From: Pseudoalteromonas sp. | Lineage (GTDB): Bacteria; Pseudomonadota; Gammaproteobacteria; Enterobacterales; Alteromonadaceae | Length of the DNA: 61,505 nucleotides | Assembly (NCBI RefSeq): GCF_018402495.1 | Contig: NZ_JAGYIU010000007.1 | Span: 1 to 61,505 of the forward strand | Reading direction: 5' to 3' | In this document: piece after piece, positions 37,540-47,551 of the stretch | Layout: each line of letters opens with the position of its first letter | Position numbering within the stretch: position 1 is the stretch's first letter | The notes under the pieces: generated by a model | Database searches by the model: none | The model's input: the letters and a program-made list of their open reading frames with translations, nothing else | Told to the model about the DNA's origin: nothing | Program-made: the position numbers and the translations under genes

Positions 37540-40089
37540 ATGCGCTTCATATTAACAATAATGGTGGTACTGGCCAGTTTTTCAAGTATGGCAAAGCCCC
37601 TATCGTATTATTTTGAGCAACAGGTTGAATTTGATTCCACCATACCAACACCAGAAGAAGTACTGGGTTATCAAGTGGGTGAGTGGCATGTAAGGCATGA
37701 CCAACTTGTTCGCTACATGGAAATTTTAGCTCAAAAAAGCGATCGAATTAACTTTGAAGTAATAGGCCGAACTCACGAGCAGCGCCCGTTAGTTATGCTT
37801 ACGATTACAGCGGCTAACAAATTAAAAAATATAGAAAAAACTCGCCAAGTACACTTAGCTCGCCTAAATAATTCAAACAATAAAACAGCAGATCAGCCCA
37901 GTGTTGTGTGGATGGGTTACAGTGTTCATGGGAACGAATCATCAGGTAGTAATGCAGCGTTACTAGTCGCTTATTATTTAGCGGCAGCGCAAGGCGATGA
38001 AATAAATGAGCTACTTAACAATACGATTATTTTACTCGACCCTGCGCTTAATCCAGATGGTTTAGCGCGCTTTGCAAATTGGGCTAATAGTAATCGCGGT
38101 ATGAATTTATCGTCGGATCCGCAAACCCGAGAGCATGTAGAGAGCTGGCCAAGTAGCCGTACTAATCATTACTGGTTTGATTTAAATCGTGATTGGCTGT
38201 TGTTGCAGCACCCAGAATCGCGAGCACGCATAGCCAAATTTCATTATTGGAAGCCTAATATTTTAACTGACTTTCATGAAATGGGGCCAAATAGTAGCTA
38301 CTTTTTTCAACCGGGTATCCCAAGTCGTAAACACCCAATTACCCCTGAAGAAAATGTGAGCCTAACCAAAGCTATTGCAAATTATCATGCAAAAACCTTA
38401 GATGACAACAATGCGTTATATTTTACAGAAGAAAGCTTTGATGACTTTTATTATGGCAAAGGTTCAACCTACCCTGATGTAAATGGTGGTGTAGGTATTT
38501 TATTTGAACAAGCAAGTTCTCGTGGCCATATTCAAGACACTATTAACGGCCCGCTAACTTTTGCATTCACTATAAAAAATCAACTATTAACCAGTTTATC
38601 TACATTTAAAGCTGCGGTTGATAACCGCCAAGCTTTGCTAGAGTACCAAGCTAACTTTTACAACAAAGCGGTTGAGCTTGCCAAAGATGAAGATTACCAA
38701 GGCTATATTGTTCAAGGTGGAAAAGATAATACACGTACTAACGACTTTTTAAGTATACTCAAACAACACCAAATTAATGCGTACCCAGTGAGAGAAGGGC
38801 TAAAAGCTGAGGGTAAAAACTTTACCCCTGACAGTTATTTTGTGCCGCTTGCACAACCACAATATCGATTAGTTAAAGCTATTTTTAGTGAACAACAAAA
38901 CTTTGCAGACAACACCTTTTACGATGTATCAGGCTGGACATTAGCGCATGCGTTTAATTTGCCGTTTGCTAAAGTAAACAGTCGTTGGGGATTAGAAGTA
39001 GACGCTACGGCCTGGCAAAAAGCAAAGCAGCCAGAGTTAGCGCCACTGACTAAAAACTATGCCTACGGATTTGCATGGGACGACATGCTTGCACCAAAAA
39101 TGCTCAATAGTTTATTACAGCAAGGTATTAAAGCTCGTGTTGCATTAAAACCATTAACTGCTAAATCCACACATAATGAAATAGACTTTGATGCGGGCAG
39201 TATTATTATTCCTGCAGGGCTACAAACTGAATCCAATTGGGTTGAAAAGCTTAACCAAGCGCAAACTCAATTTGGTATTGAAATTAAGCCAATTACTACA
39301 GGTTTAACTAGCAAAGGTGTCGACTTAGGCTCGCGCTCTATGGCGGTTGTTTCTGCGCCTAAGGTATTATTAGTTGGCGGTAAAGGGGTTAGCCAATATG
39401 AAGCCGGTGAAGTGTGGTATTACCTAGATCGCTTTGTAGGCGTAGCGCCAACAATTGTTGAAATGAACCGCTTGAGCTCCCTTGAACTGAGTGATTATAG
39501 CCATATTGTGTTAGCGCATGGTAATTACACGACCTTATCTGATGCCGATAAAGTGGCGATTAAAAGCTGGGTGAGAAAAGGCGGCGTTATTTGGGGTCAT
39601 AAAGGCGGGGCAAAGTTCTTAGCTGATCAGCAGTTATTAAAAGCAAACTACTTATCACGCAAAAATATCGCCAGTGCATTTGATACCCAAGGTTTAAAAT
39701 ATGCAGACAAAGACTATCTAGCGGGTCGCCAGCGTATTGCAGGCGCTATATTTAATACCGATGTAGATACTACGCATCCACTGACGTTCTCATTGACGCG
39801 TAGCACTCTGCCAGTGTTTAAAAATAGCACGTGGTTGCTCGAAGCCTCCCAAGCGCCGTTTGTAAATATACTCACTTATACACAGCAGCCGTTACTTGCT
39901 GGTTTTACTGATGCAGTTAATGTAGAGCAAGTGGCCGGCGGTGCTGCATTAATGGCTCACTCTTACGGCCGAGGCAGTGTGATTGCGATGACAGACAACC
40001 CTGTATTTAGAGGTTACTGGTACGGCACTAGCCGATTATTAAGTAACGCTTTATTTTTCGGTCATACCTTTCGAGTTAGTGGTAACTAA
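37540..40089 (+). CDS. Secreted M14-family zinc carboxypeptidase
   Basis: An 849-residue enzyme from the ATG at 37540 (signal peptide MRFILTIMVVLASFSSMAKP); the upstream extension to 37408 is not needed. The M14 domain has the zinc motif SVHGNESSGSNAALL (HxxE, about residues 130-145), the substrate stretch LNPDGLARFANWAN, and a third zinc His probably in TDFHEMGPNSSYFF. A long C-terminal part (about 500 residues) includes a glutamine-amidotransferase-like segment (VLAHGNYTTLSDADK, GGVIWGHKGGAK). It is a predicted periplasmic or surface peptidase, widespread in marine Alteromonadales. It is divergent from nfuA. Confidence 0.9.
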   Translation: MRFILTIMVVLASFSSMAKPLSYYFEQQVEFDSTIPTPEEVLGYQVGEWHVRHDQLVRYMEILAQKSDRINFEVIGRTHEQRPLVMLTITAANKLKNIEKTRQVHLARLNNSNNKTADQPSVVWMGYSVHGNESSGSNAALLVAYYLAAAQGDEINELLNNTIILLDPALNPDGLARFANWANSNRGMNLSSDPQTREHVESWPSSRTNHYWFDLNRDWLLLQHPESRARIAKFHYWKPNILTDFHEMGPNSSYFFQPGIPSRKHPITPEENVSLTKAIANYHAKTLDDNNALYFTEESFDDFYYGKGSTYPDVNGGVGILFEQASSRGHIQDTINGPLTFAFTIKNQLLTSLSTFKAAVDNRQALLEYQANFYNKAVELAKDEDYQGYIVQGGKDNTRTNDFLSILKQHQINAYPVREGLKAEGKNFTPDSYFVPLAQPQYRLVKAIFSEQQNFADNTFYDVSGWTLAHAFNLPFAKVNSRWGLEVDATAWQKAKQPELAPLTKNYAYGFAWDDMLAPKMLNSLLQQGIKARVALKPLTAKSTHNEIDFDAGSIIIPAGLQTESNWVEKLNQAQTQFGIEIKPITTGLTSKGVDLGSRSMAVVSAPKVLLVGGKGVSQYEAGEVWYYLDRFVGVAPTIVEMNRLSSLELSDYSHIVLAHGNYTTLSDADKVAIKSWVRKGGVIWGHKGGAKFLADQQLLKANYLSRKNIASAFDTQGLKYADKDYLAGRQRIAGAIFNTDVDTTHPLTFSLTRSTLPVFKNSTWLLEASQAPFVNILTYTQQPLLAGFTDAVNVEQVAGGAALMAHSYGRGSVIAMTDNPVFRGYWYGTSRLLSNALFFGHTFRVSGN

Positions 40090-40091
40090 AT

Positions 40092-40769
40092 TTAAAGTGG
40101 CGTTAAACAGGTCGTAAATGCCCAGACTTGTTTAGCGCCTGCTTCTTTTAGCGACGAAGTGGCTGCATTTAATGTTGCTCCCGTGGTCATAATATCATCG
40201 ATAATTACTACCGTTTTTCCCTCTAAATTAATCGTGCATGAAAAAGCCTGCTGTAAATTTTTGACCCTTTTAGCTTTGCTTAATTGTGATTGTGCCGAGG
40301 TGTGTTTATTACGTACTAATGCGTTATTCAAGACTTTAAAGGATGACAAACAAGGTTGCCATACTTGGGTAACCTGATTAAATCCCCGGCTTAAAAAGCG
40401 CGATTTATGCAAAGGTAAAATAATAAATACAGCGGCAGTTAAATGCTGCTTATCAGTAAAAATAGTAAGCTGTTTTTTAATGACTTGCTGCAGCGCTTTT
40501 TTGTAATGAATTTGATTATTAAATTTCAGCTGTTTTAGCCATAAGTCAAAAGGGGGTTGATAAAAAGCGCACGCGAACAGTTTCTCAAAGCTGCAGTTAG
40601 GAAACATTTCTACAATATCGGGGCGGTAAAATAAATTGTCATGCTCGGCCAAATCTAGCAATGGCAAGTCATCTAAACAAAATTGACAAAGCCCCATTGA
40701 GCTGTGGATCTGACTTTGACACAACACACAGTAAGAGGGAAACAGCCAATCACCTAGGCTGAGTTTCAT
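40092..40769 (-). CDS. comF: ComF family phosphoribosyltransferase-like protein
   Basis: A 225-residue protein with an N-terminal zinc finger (CVLCQSQ and CQFCLDDL) and a C-terminal phosphoribosyltransferase domain holding the PRPP loop VVIIDDIMTTGATLNAA (about residues 185-201). The middle has LPLHKSRFLSRGFNQVTQV, typical of ComF/GntX. The family is linked to DNA uptake, though the biochemical role is not settled. In related genomes it is divergent from bioH, but here an IS30 separates them. Confidence 0.92.
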   Translation of the reverse strand: MKLSLGDWLFPSYCVLCQSQIHSSMGLCQFCLDDLPLLDLAEHDNLFYRPDIVEMFPNCSFEKLFACAFYQPPFDLWLKQLKFNNQIHYKKALQQVIKKQLTIFTDKQHLTAAVFIILPLHKSRFLSRGFNQVTQVWQPCLSSFKVLNNALVRNKHTSAQSQLSKAKRVKNLQQAFSCTINLEGKTVVIIDDIMTTGATLNAATSSLKEAGAKQVWAFTTCLTPL

Positions 40770-40819
40770 TCGCTGATTCTCCTCATTACAAACTCCCTTT
40801 AAAACGCTATCATAGATTT

Positions 40820-41914
40820 AAGTTTCCTAAATTCGGATAATAAGTGCAATTTCTCAGATTAGATGGCCAGCTGTTATAATTCGGCCATTTTCTCGCCAAA
40901 GGAAATTGCTTTAATGAAATATAAACAGCTGACACAAGAAGAAAGATACCAGATTTACGCGTTAATAAAAGCAGGAAATAACCAAAAACAAATTGCTGAT
41001 GAACTAACTCGTTCACCGTCATCTATTTCCAGAGAGTTAAAACGCAATAAAGGGCTTAAAGGCTATCGGCCTAACCAAGCCAATAATTTTGCAGAGCAAA
41101 GACGCAAATCATCTTTCAAAGCAAGTAAGTTAACAGATGAAGTTACTGAATGGATTAATAAATTGTTGCTTAACGGACTTTCGCCAGAGCAGGTGGCAGG
41201 TCGCTTAGCTTTAGAGAAAAAGGTCGTTTTACATCATGAAACGATTTATCAATATATTTACAGGGACAAGGCGCGTGGTGGTGAACTACATAAGACACTC
41301 ACTCGTGCATGTAAAAAGTATAAAAAACGCTATGGAAGCTACGATAAACGTGGGCAGATAGTTAATCGAGTCAGTATTGATGAACGCCCAAGTATTGTGG
41401 ATGCAAAGTCTAGGATTGGTGATTGGGAGGGTGACACAGTGATAGGCAAAGGGCGTAAAAATGCCTTTGTCACAATGGTTGAACGTAAAACGTTATATAC
41501 AATCGTTCACAGAATTGAAAGCAAACATGCGCAAATAACAGCCGATGCGCTGATAAAGTGTATGACACCATATAAAGATAAGGTTATTACCGTGACTTTA
41601 GATAATGGAAAAGAGTTTGCTTACCATGAGCATATTGCACAAAAATTAGAAGCGGATGTGTATTTCGCTCACCCATATTCATCATGGGAAAGGGGCATAA
41701 ATGAGAATACCAACGGCTTACTCAGGCGCTTCTTCCCCAAGGGAACTGACTTTATGGCGCTAAGTGAGTCAGAAATACAGGCGGCAGTTGATAAGCTCAA
41801 CCATCGGCCAAGAAAGACAAGAGGGTATAAAACTCCTCATGAATTATTTACCGGGCAATCAGAAGTTCTGGTGGCTGCATAATGATTGCACTTAATACTT
41901 GAATTCAAGTTTGG
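40820..41914 (+). mobile_element. IS30-family insertion sequence
   Basis: About 1.1 kb, with imperfect inverted ends. The left end reads TTCGGATAATAAGTGCAAT (40832-40850) and the reverse complement of the right end reads TTCAAGTATTAAGTGCAAT (41885-41903), with partial matching outward to about 40820 and 41914. It encodes one intact transposase. It lies between comF and bioH, about 17 bp before the bioH start. The target duplication could not be fixed by eye. Confidence 0.85.
40914..41882 (+). CDS. IS30-family transposase
   Basis: A 322-residue DDE transposase from the ATG at 40914 behind an aagga site. The N-terminal HTH_38 domain is MKYKQLTQEERYQIYALIKA, then KQIADELTRSPSSISRELKR. Catalytic residues lie in DWEGDTVIGKG (first Asp), TLDNGKEFAYHE (second Asp) and the ENTNGLLRRFFPKG segment (Glu). 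The length and all motifs are intact, so it may be active. Confidence 0.95.
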   Translation: MKYKQLTQEERYQIYALIKAGNNQKQIADELTRSPSSISRELKRNKGLKGYRPNQANNFAEQRRKSSFKASKLTDEVTEWINKLLLNGLSPEQVAGRLALEKKVVLHHETIYQYIYRDKARGGELHKTLTRACKKYKKRYGSYDKRGQIVNRVSIDERPSIVDAKSRIGDWEGDTVIGKGRKNAFVTMVERKTLYTIVHRIESKHAQITADALIKCMTPYKDKVITVTLDNGKEFAYHEHIAQKLEADVYFAHPYSSWERGINENTNGLLRRFFPKGTDFMALSESEIQAAVDKLNHRPRKTRGYKTPHELFTGQSEVLVAA

Positions 41915-41930
41915 TTAAGGTTAGGCAAAT

Positions 41931-42668
41931 ATGCAAAAAGAATGTGTGTTGTTACACGGTTGGGGAATGAACCAAGGCGTGTGGCAGTTAATAAAACCTG
42001 AATTAGAATTTTTATATTCTGGCAAAGTACGTTGCTTAGATTTACCAGGTTACGGTGACAATGATGTCTCTTTAAATCCTTATACTTTGCATGATGCAGC
42101 TCAACTTGTGAGTCAGCAACTAAAGCCACAATCTGTTTTAATGGGGTGGTCTTTAGGTGGCCTGTTTGCCCTTTATATTGCCAAACATTGGCCTGAAAAA
42201 GTGTCAAAAGTCATTTTAGTTGCTTCAACGCCTTTTTTTGTAGAGCAACGGCCATGGGAGGGTATTAAACCCACAGTACTCGCACAGTTTAAACAGCAGT
42301 TATTACAAGAACGTTCAAAAACGATAGAGCGCTTTTTAGCTATCCAAGCAATGGGCAGTGAGTCGGCTCGGGATGATGTAAAACAGCTAAAGCAATTATT
42401 GAGTCAGTCGCCGCCACCGAATAATGAGGCATTAAGCGCAGGGTTAGATATACTGCAAAACCAAGACCTACGCGAGGTTTTTGCACAGTGCCCTGTTGCT
42501 ATTCATGGGATTTTTGGGCGCTTAGATTCGCTTGTTCCTTATCGGGCGATTGAGAAAATGGTCGCACTTAATGCTGGCTTTGAGTATGAAGTATTAGACA
42601 AAGCATCCCATGCCCCCTTTATTTCTCATAAAAGTGAATTTTTATCTGCCGTTAAATCAATGCTTTGA
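41931..42668 (+). CDS. bioH: Pimeloyl-ACP methyl ester esterase
   Basis: A 245-residue alpha/beta hydrolase with nucleophile GWSLGG (about Ser75), catalytic Asp in FGRLDSLVPY and His in ASHAPFISH. Family marks at the N-terminus are LLHGWGMNQGVWQLI. It cleaves methyl pimeloyl-ACP to release pimeloyl-ACP for biotin synthesis. The ribosome site aaggttaggcaa is present. The IS30 just upstream may have replaced or supplied its promoter. Confidence 0.93.
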   Translation: MQKECVLLHGWGMNQGVWQLIKPELEFLYSGKVRCLDLPGYGDNDVSLNPYTLHDAAQLVSQQLKPQSVLMGWSLGGLFALYIAKHWPEKVSKVILVASTPFFVEQRPWEGIKPTVLAQFKQQLLQERSKTIERFLAIQAMGSESARDDVKQLKQLLSQSPPPNNEALSAGLDILQNQDLREVFAQCPVAIHGIFGRLDSLVPYRAIEKMVALNAGFEYEVLDKASHAPFISHKSEFLSAVKSML

Positions 42669-42760
42669 AGTAAAGCCATTATTATAGCGGGTTAAAGCTT
42701 TATTTTGCGTGATTTTTGAGCGATAATTAACCTACATTCATTCGTTGGAGGTTTATTATT

Positions 42761-43069
42761 ATGCCGATCGGAACTGTATTCAATAGCGGTGTAGAAGGGT
42801 TTAACAGAGCCAGCCAAGGTATTGAAAAAGCTAGCGCTGAGATCAATCGTGCCAGCATAGAGCAGCAAGATGATTCTCAATTAGCGCAGCAACGTCAACT
42901 CTCTGCTGCACGTCCTGAAGAAGCCGTAACCGCACCAGTATCTCAACCTGCACGAATTGATGAAGCATTAGTAAACTTAAAAGTTGAAGAGTTCAACGCA
43001 AAGGCTAACACGCAATCAATTCAAACTGCAGATGATGTACTAGGTACTTTAGTTGATATTCAAGTGTAA
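42761..43069 (+). CDS. Small hypothetical protein upstream of the SprA-like gene
   Basis: A 102-residue polar, Ala/Gln/Glu-rich protein (FNSGVEGFNRASQGIEKASA, then ASIEQQDDSQLAQQRQL) with no signal peptide or membrane helix, probably helical. It has a good ttggagg ribosome site. Its stop is only 6 bp before the next gene, so they are likely one operon. The N-terminal NSG-containing, weakly amphipathic pattern recalls flagellar or phage small proteins but is not diagnostic. Function is unknown. Confidence 0.65.
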   Translation: MPIGTVFNSGVEGFNRASQGIEKASAEINRASIEQQDDSQLAQQRQLSAARPEEAVTAPVSQPARIDEALVNLKVEEFNAKANTQSIQTADDVLGTLVDIQV

Positions 43070-43075
43070 TATATT

Positions 43076-43930
43076 ATGAACATCGTCACGCCGTTTCCGT
43101 CTATCAATATAAACACTGCAAATGTTTATACGGAGACTGCTCGGCGTGACAATCAGCTACGTGAAGTTATTCCCCCTGCTGCTGCAAACACAGCCGGTAG
43201 CACAGAAAATAAAGCCCAAAGTGATGCAGAAAAAGCCAAGCTACCTGGCAATAGTGACAGCTCAACTTACACTGCAAGCGGCAAAATAAAAGATGAAAAA
43301 ACCATTGAGCAACGAGAAGGTAACGCTGATGGTGAGCAAAACGATGCCGAGCAAGAAAAACAGCAAGTTGCTGAAGAAGTTAGTAAGCAAGAAGAGCTTC
43401 AGCTTGAGCAAGATCTGCAGCAAATTAAAGAGTTAAAAGCTCGCGATACCGAAGTTCGTACACATGAGCAAGCACATGTCGCCGTAGGTGGGCAATATGC
43501 GGGCTCTCCTAGTTACGATTATCAAAGAGGCCCTGATGGCGCTAACTATGCAGTAGGTGGTGAAGTGCCTATTGATGTCGGTGTAATTAATGGTGATCCG
43601 CAAGCTACAATTGACAAAATGCAAACTGTTCGTGCTGCAGCTTTAGCGCCTGCTGAACCCTCTAGCGCAGACAGGGCAATAGCTGCAGATGCGACACAAA
43701 AAATAGCTGCAGCACAAGCTGAGCTATCTTCTGTAGATGAAGAAAGTAATAGTGAAGGCCAAAGTAAGATAAGTGCATCTTTCTCAATTGATGAAGGCGA
43801 GAAAACAGTTGCTAAAAGTGAACAGCCAATACGTGACAGCGAAATAGAAGCTCGTGCTGAGCGGATCGCTAATTTTTATCAACTTGCTACGTTACCTGCA
43901 ACTCAAAGTGAATTTTCAGCGCAAATATAA
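43076..43930 (+). CDS. SprA-related family protein (putative metalloprotease)
   Basis: A 284-residue protein. The first 120 residues are low-complexity, acidic and Gln-rich (KDEKTIEQREGNADGEQN). The core (about residues 125-210) has RTHEQAHVAVGGQYAGSPSY followed by YQRGPDGANYAVGGEVPIDV, which matches the SprA-like family and includes an HExxH-type HEQAH zinc motif. No signal peptide is seen. It is convergent with tex and shares a bidirectional terminator with it. The biological role is not established. Confidence 0.85.
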   Translation: MNIVTPFPSININTANVYTETARRDNQLREVIPPAAANTAGSTENKAQSDAEKAKLPGNSDSSTYTASGKIKDEKTIEQREGNADGEQNDAEQEKQQVAEEVSKQEELQLEQDLQQIKELKARDTEVRTHEQAHVAVGGQYAGSPSYDYQRGPDGANYAVGGEVPIDVGVINGDPQATIDKMQTVRAAALAPAEPSSADRAIAADATQKIAAAQAELSSVDEESNSEGQSKISASFSIDEGEKTVAKSEQPIRDSEIEARAERIANFYQLATLPATQSEFSAQI

Positions 43931-43944
43931 GCTATCTTAAATGA

Positions 43945-43974
43945 ATAAAAAAACCGCCTAAGCGGTTTTTTTGT
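43945..43974 (+). terminator. Bidirectional terminator between the SprA-like gene and tex
   Basis: The stem AAACCGC/GCGGTTT has a CTAA loop, with an A-run on the left and a T-run on the right. It lies 15-20 bp from both convergent stop codons. Confidence 0.88.
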
Positions 43975-43994
43975 TTTTAAATTTATCGTTTTAA

Positions 43995-46319
43995 CTATTT
44001 TTTTACCTTAGCGTTAGCGAAGGCGTCAGCAAAGGCATTACCCATCATCGCATTGCCTGTATCGCGTTTAGGCTTAGGCGCTCGTGCTTGATTTGTATTA
44101 TTGCTGCGAGGCTTTTGCGGTGCCGCAGCTGCTGCTTTATTGCTGGTGTCTATGTCGTCATCTAGGCGCATAGTAAAACTAATGCGTTTACGGGCAGCAT
44201 CGACTTCAACCACTTTTACTTTAACAATGTCACCTGCTTTAACCACTTCGCGTGGGTCTGAAATAAACTTGTTAGTAATAGCTGAAATATGCACGAGTCC
44301 ATCTTGATGAACACCCACATCAACAAATGCACCAAAATTAGCAACGTTAGAAACCACACCTTCTAAAATCATACCAGGCTTAAGGTCACTAATTTTTTCA
44401 ATACCGGCTTTAAACTCCGCGGTTTTGAATTCAGGACGTGGATCGCGACCTGGTTTATCAAGCTCGCTAATAATGTCAGTCACGGTTGGTAAGCCAAATT
44501 TATCGTCAATATAGTCGTTTGCAGCGAGTTTACTTAAAAATTCACTGTTACCAATTAAGTTATTTACGTCTACCTGATTATGTTCACAAATACGCTTAAC
44601 GATTGGGTATGCTTCAGGGTGAACTGATGAGTTATCTAGCGGATCGCTGCCATTATTAATGCGTAAAAACCCGGCCGCTTGTTCGAATGCTTTTGGCCCT
44701 AAGCGTTCTACTTTTTTCAACTGACTACGTTTTGTAAATGACCCATTCGTGTCACGGTAGTTTACAATGTTTTGAGCCAACGTTTTGTTTAAGCCAGAAA
44801 CACGCGCAAGCAAAGGCACTGAGGCCATATTTAAATCAACACCCACACTGTTTACACAGTCTTCTACTACAGAAATTAGGCTTTGCCCAAGTTGGCTTTG
44901 CGATACATCGTGTTGATATTGGCCTACACCAATAGACTTAGGTTCTATTTTAACCAGCTCAGCTAATGGATCTTGTAGGCGACGTGCAATAGATACTGCA
45001 CCGCGTAAAGATACATCTAAATCTGGGAACTCATTAGCGGCAAATTCAGACGCAGAATACACCGAAGCGCCGGCTTCACTGACCATCATTTTATTCAGTT
45101 TAAGCTCGGCATTGGCTTTGATAAGTTCGCCAACCAGTTTATCTGATTCGCGAGAAGCAGTGCCGTTACCAATCGCAATAAGCTTAACTTTATGTTGGCG
45201 ACATAATTGCTCGAGCGTACGTAATGATTTATCCCAATGATTTTGCGGTGCATGTGGGAAGATTGTTTGTGTAGCGAGCAGTTTTCCTGTGCTATCGACT
45301 ACCGCAATTTTACAACCAGTACGCAAGCCGGGATCTAAACCAAGTGTCGTGCGAGGGCCTGCAGGCGCTGCCATTAATAAATCTTTTAAATTTTTAGCAA
45401 ATACGTCAATAGCGCCGGTTTCGGCTTTTTCACGCATTGCGGCTAAAAACTCGTTTTCTAAGTGTAGCCCAAGCTTAATTTTCCATGCCCACTGCACCAC
45501 AGTTAATAACCATGCACTAGCAGGTTTGTTTTTAATATCTAGGCGGTAATGATCGCTGATCATCTGTGCACATAACTGGGCTGGATTTTCAGCACTTGGC
45601 TCAGGGTTAATCGTTAACTGTAAAATGCCTTCATTACGTGCTCTTAGCATGGCTAATGCACGGTGCGAGGGCACTTTTTTTAACGGCTCTTGATGTTCAA
45701 AGTAGTCTCTGTATTTAGCACCTGCTTGTTCTTGCCCATCAATTAACTTACTCTCAATCGCCCCATTTTGACTAATATGGCTTCTAAACTTAGCGAGTAA
45801 TTTAGCGTCTTCAGCAAAACGCTCCATTAGAATAAATTTGGCACCATCAAGGGCTGCTTTTGTATCAATAATGGCTTTATCGGCATTAATATAGTGAGCG
45901 GCTTCAGCTTCTGGGTCGAGCATTGGGTCGTTAAATAACGCATTAGCAAGAGGTTCTAAACCGGCCTCAATAGCGATTTGACCTTTAGTGCGACGCTTTG
46001 CCTTATAAGGCAAGTATAAATCTTCAAGCTCGGTTTTACTTTGCGCTGCTTTTATATCAGCTGCTAATTCCCCGGTAAGCTTATTTTGAGATTCTATCGT
46101 CGATAGAATAAAGCCACGGCGTTCTTCAAGTTCACGTAAATAAGATAAACGTTGTTCTAGAAGGCGTAGTTGGGTGTCATCTAATCCACCGGTCACTTCT
46201 TTTCTGTAACGGGCAATAAAGGGGACGGTTGCGCCTTCATCAAGTAACTTTGTTGCTGCAACCACTTGTTGCTGCTGTGCATTTAGCTCAGTTGCTAAAC
46301 GTGCAGAGATATCGCTCAT
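43995..46319 (-). CDS. tex: RNA-binding transcription accessory protein Tex
   Basis: A 774-residue protein with standard Tex architecture. The N-terminal helical domain ([18 protein letters not shown]) is followed by a YqgF/RNase H-like fold starting [18 protein letters not shown] (about residue 325), a helix-hairpin-helix region ([20 protein letters not shown]) and a C-terminal S1 RNA-binding domain ([20 protein letters not shown], about residues 645-715). A short basic tail follows. It binds nucleic acids and influences transcription. It neighbours greB-ompR-envZ as in E. coli. Confidence 0.96.
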   Translation of the reverse strand: MSDISARLATELNAQQQQVVAATKLLDEGATVPFIARYRKEVTGGLDDTQLRLLEQRLSYLRELEERRGFILSTIESQNKLTGELAADIKAAQSKTELEDLYLPYKAKRRTKGQIAIEAGLEPLANALFNDPMLDPEAEAAHYINADKAIIDTKAALDGAKFILMERFAEDAKLLAKFRSHISQNGAIESKLIDGQEQAGAKYRDYFEHQEPLKKVPSHRALAMLRARNEGILQLTINPEPSAENPAQLCAQMISDHYRLDIKNKPASAWLLTVVQWAWKIKLGLHLENEFLAAMREKAETGAIDVFAKNLKDLLMAAPAGPRTTLGLDPGLRTGCKIAVVDSTGKLLATQTIFPHAPQNHWDKSLRTLEQLCRQHKVKLIAIGNGTASRESDKLVGELIKANAELKLNKMMVSEAGASVYSASEFAANEFPDLDVSLRGAVSIARRLQDPLAELVKIEPKSIGVGQYQHDVSQSQLGQSLISVVEDCVNSVGVDLNMASVPLLARVSGLNKTLAQNIVNYRDTNGSFTKRSQLKKVERLGPKAFEQAAGFLRINNGSDPLDNSSVHPEAYPIVKRICEHNQVDVNNLIGNSEFLSKLAANDYIDDKFGLPTVTDIISELDKPGRDPRPEFKTAEFKAGIEKISDLKPGMILEGVVSNVANFGAFVDVGVHQDGLVHISAITNKFISDPREVVKAGDIVKVKVVEVDAARKRISFTMRLDDDIDTSNKAAAAAPQKPRSNNTNQARAPKPKRDTGNAMMGNAFADAFANAKVKK

Positions 46320-46487
46320 GCAAAAACCTTTTAATACAAAAAATAAGACCAGCTAAGAAGTTAACTGATGCGTCAATGTCTTGAATAATATCACAGGGGA
46401 GGGTAATAAAAAGCTCTTAAAGCAAGCTATTTTACTTGCCTTAAGATGCCATTACCGGGGTTGGAACTATACTGATAAAAAGCTGAT

Positions 46488-47066
46488 TTAGTGAGGGTGC
46501 TCTATACTTTCGAGTACTTCACTAAATGTGTGTGCTATTGGGCTAATATGAACAGGAATTTGCAACTTACGTGCTATATCGCGTGCTGAAATTAAACCAC
46601 TTATTTCATTATTAGCTGCAGTGACTAATAAAAACATAGCGCCATGATGTTCCATAGTTTGCAGTGCATCACCAATGCATGAGTAGCTTAAGCTTTTCAT
46701 ACTTACACCCATTAAATTACTTAGCGGTGTCATTAAATAGCGCAAGCTAATTTCACTACGGGGCAAGCCTAAACGCTGAGCTAAAATCATGATTTTTGAG
46801 CTTTGTAAATCAGCACTTGCCACTATACCTATTAGCTTTTGCTGCTCATCAGTCACCAAAATAAAATCAGAGCGTTGAGTCGTTAACTGTTTTGACGCTT
46901 GTTCAATTGTTGTATCAAACGATGCACGCATCGGGCTTGTATCAGTAAAACTAGTCACCACTTGTGTAGCAGGTGAGGTTAAATCAATGACAGATTCATC
47001 AGTAAATGTATTAGCAATAGTGCCATGAGAAATATCTTGGGTACGGAGTTCTTTAAAGTTAGACAT
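46488..47066 (-). CDS. CBS-domain protein
   Basis: A 192-residue cytosolic protein from the ATG at 47066 (six bp after a GGTGG ribosome site; the GTG at 47075 would overlap that site). It has two CBS repeats, one around TQRSDFILVTDEQQKLIGIV (about residues 65-85) and one around HGAMFLLVTAANNEISGLIS (about residues 140-160). CBS pairs bind adenosine nucleotides and regulate other proteins. No partner is encoded in the same frame. It lies between tex and greB on the same strand. Confidence 0.85.
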   Translation of the reverse strand: MSNFKELRTQDISHGTIANTFTDESVIDLTSPATQVVTSFTDTSPMRASFDTTIEQASKQLTTQRSDFILVTDEQQKLIGIVASADLQSSKIMILAQRLGLPRSEISLRYLMTPLSNLMGVSMKSLSYSCIGDALQTMEHHGAMFLLVTAANNEISGLISARDIARKLQIPVHISPIAHTFSEVLESIEHPH

Positions 47067-47121
47067 AATATCCACCTAATTAGTTATAAAATTTAATAAT
47101 GTTTAAAAGCAAGTTATTAAA

Positions 47122-47427
47122 CTAAATAACGGGTGGCGCTCGCGGATGTGCATGGTTGTATGGTGTGACTAAAAAGTTACTTTCATAATCAAAGTATAAC
47201 GCTAAAGGAAGTGGTTGAATTTCTCTAAGCGCAATAACACCAACATGAGAGTCTATATCGGTGTCGAGGTTTGCTTGGTCAGGAGAATCGCAAACAATAA
47301 ATTCTTCAGGTGTAAAACCAGCATCAATTTGCGTATTTTTGGGTGTTGCATGCAATGTCAAACTTACACTCATAAAGAGTGTAAACACTAGGGCATTTTG
47401 TAATATGCGCGCTGTAATGTTTGACAT
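47122..47427 (-). CDS. Small exported hypothetical protein
   Basis: A 101-residue protein with a signal peptide (ILQNALVFTLFMSVSLTLHA, cleavage after HA). The mature part is acidic (DSPDQANLDTDIDSHVGV) and ends with a Pro/His tail, NHAHPRAPPVI. The tail is reminiscent of short exported proteins found next to metal efflux genes, but no such genes are here. Function is unknown. It precedes the CBS gene on the same strand. Confidence 0.6.
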   Translation of the reverse strand: MSNITARILQNALVFTLFMSVSLTLHATPKNTQIDAGFTPEEFIVCDSPDQANLDTDIDSHVGVIALREIQPLPLALYFDYESNFLVTPYNHAHPRAPPVI

Positions 47428-47551
47428 AGTGACGACCTTAATTAACTACTCTCAAATTAATACATCATAACTTGAGTTACTTTAGTTATAGCTTACTCAG
47501 ATAATATAAACAATAAAAAGTTAATATGATCTGAATCAAAACTAAGCCGTT

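Noticed and set aside
40810..41022. Minus-strand 70-residue ORF across the IS30 left end
   Set aside because: It lies within the inverted repeat and the transposase gene on the other strand and has no protein-like character.
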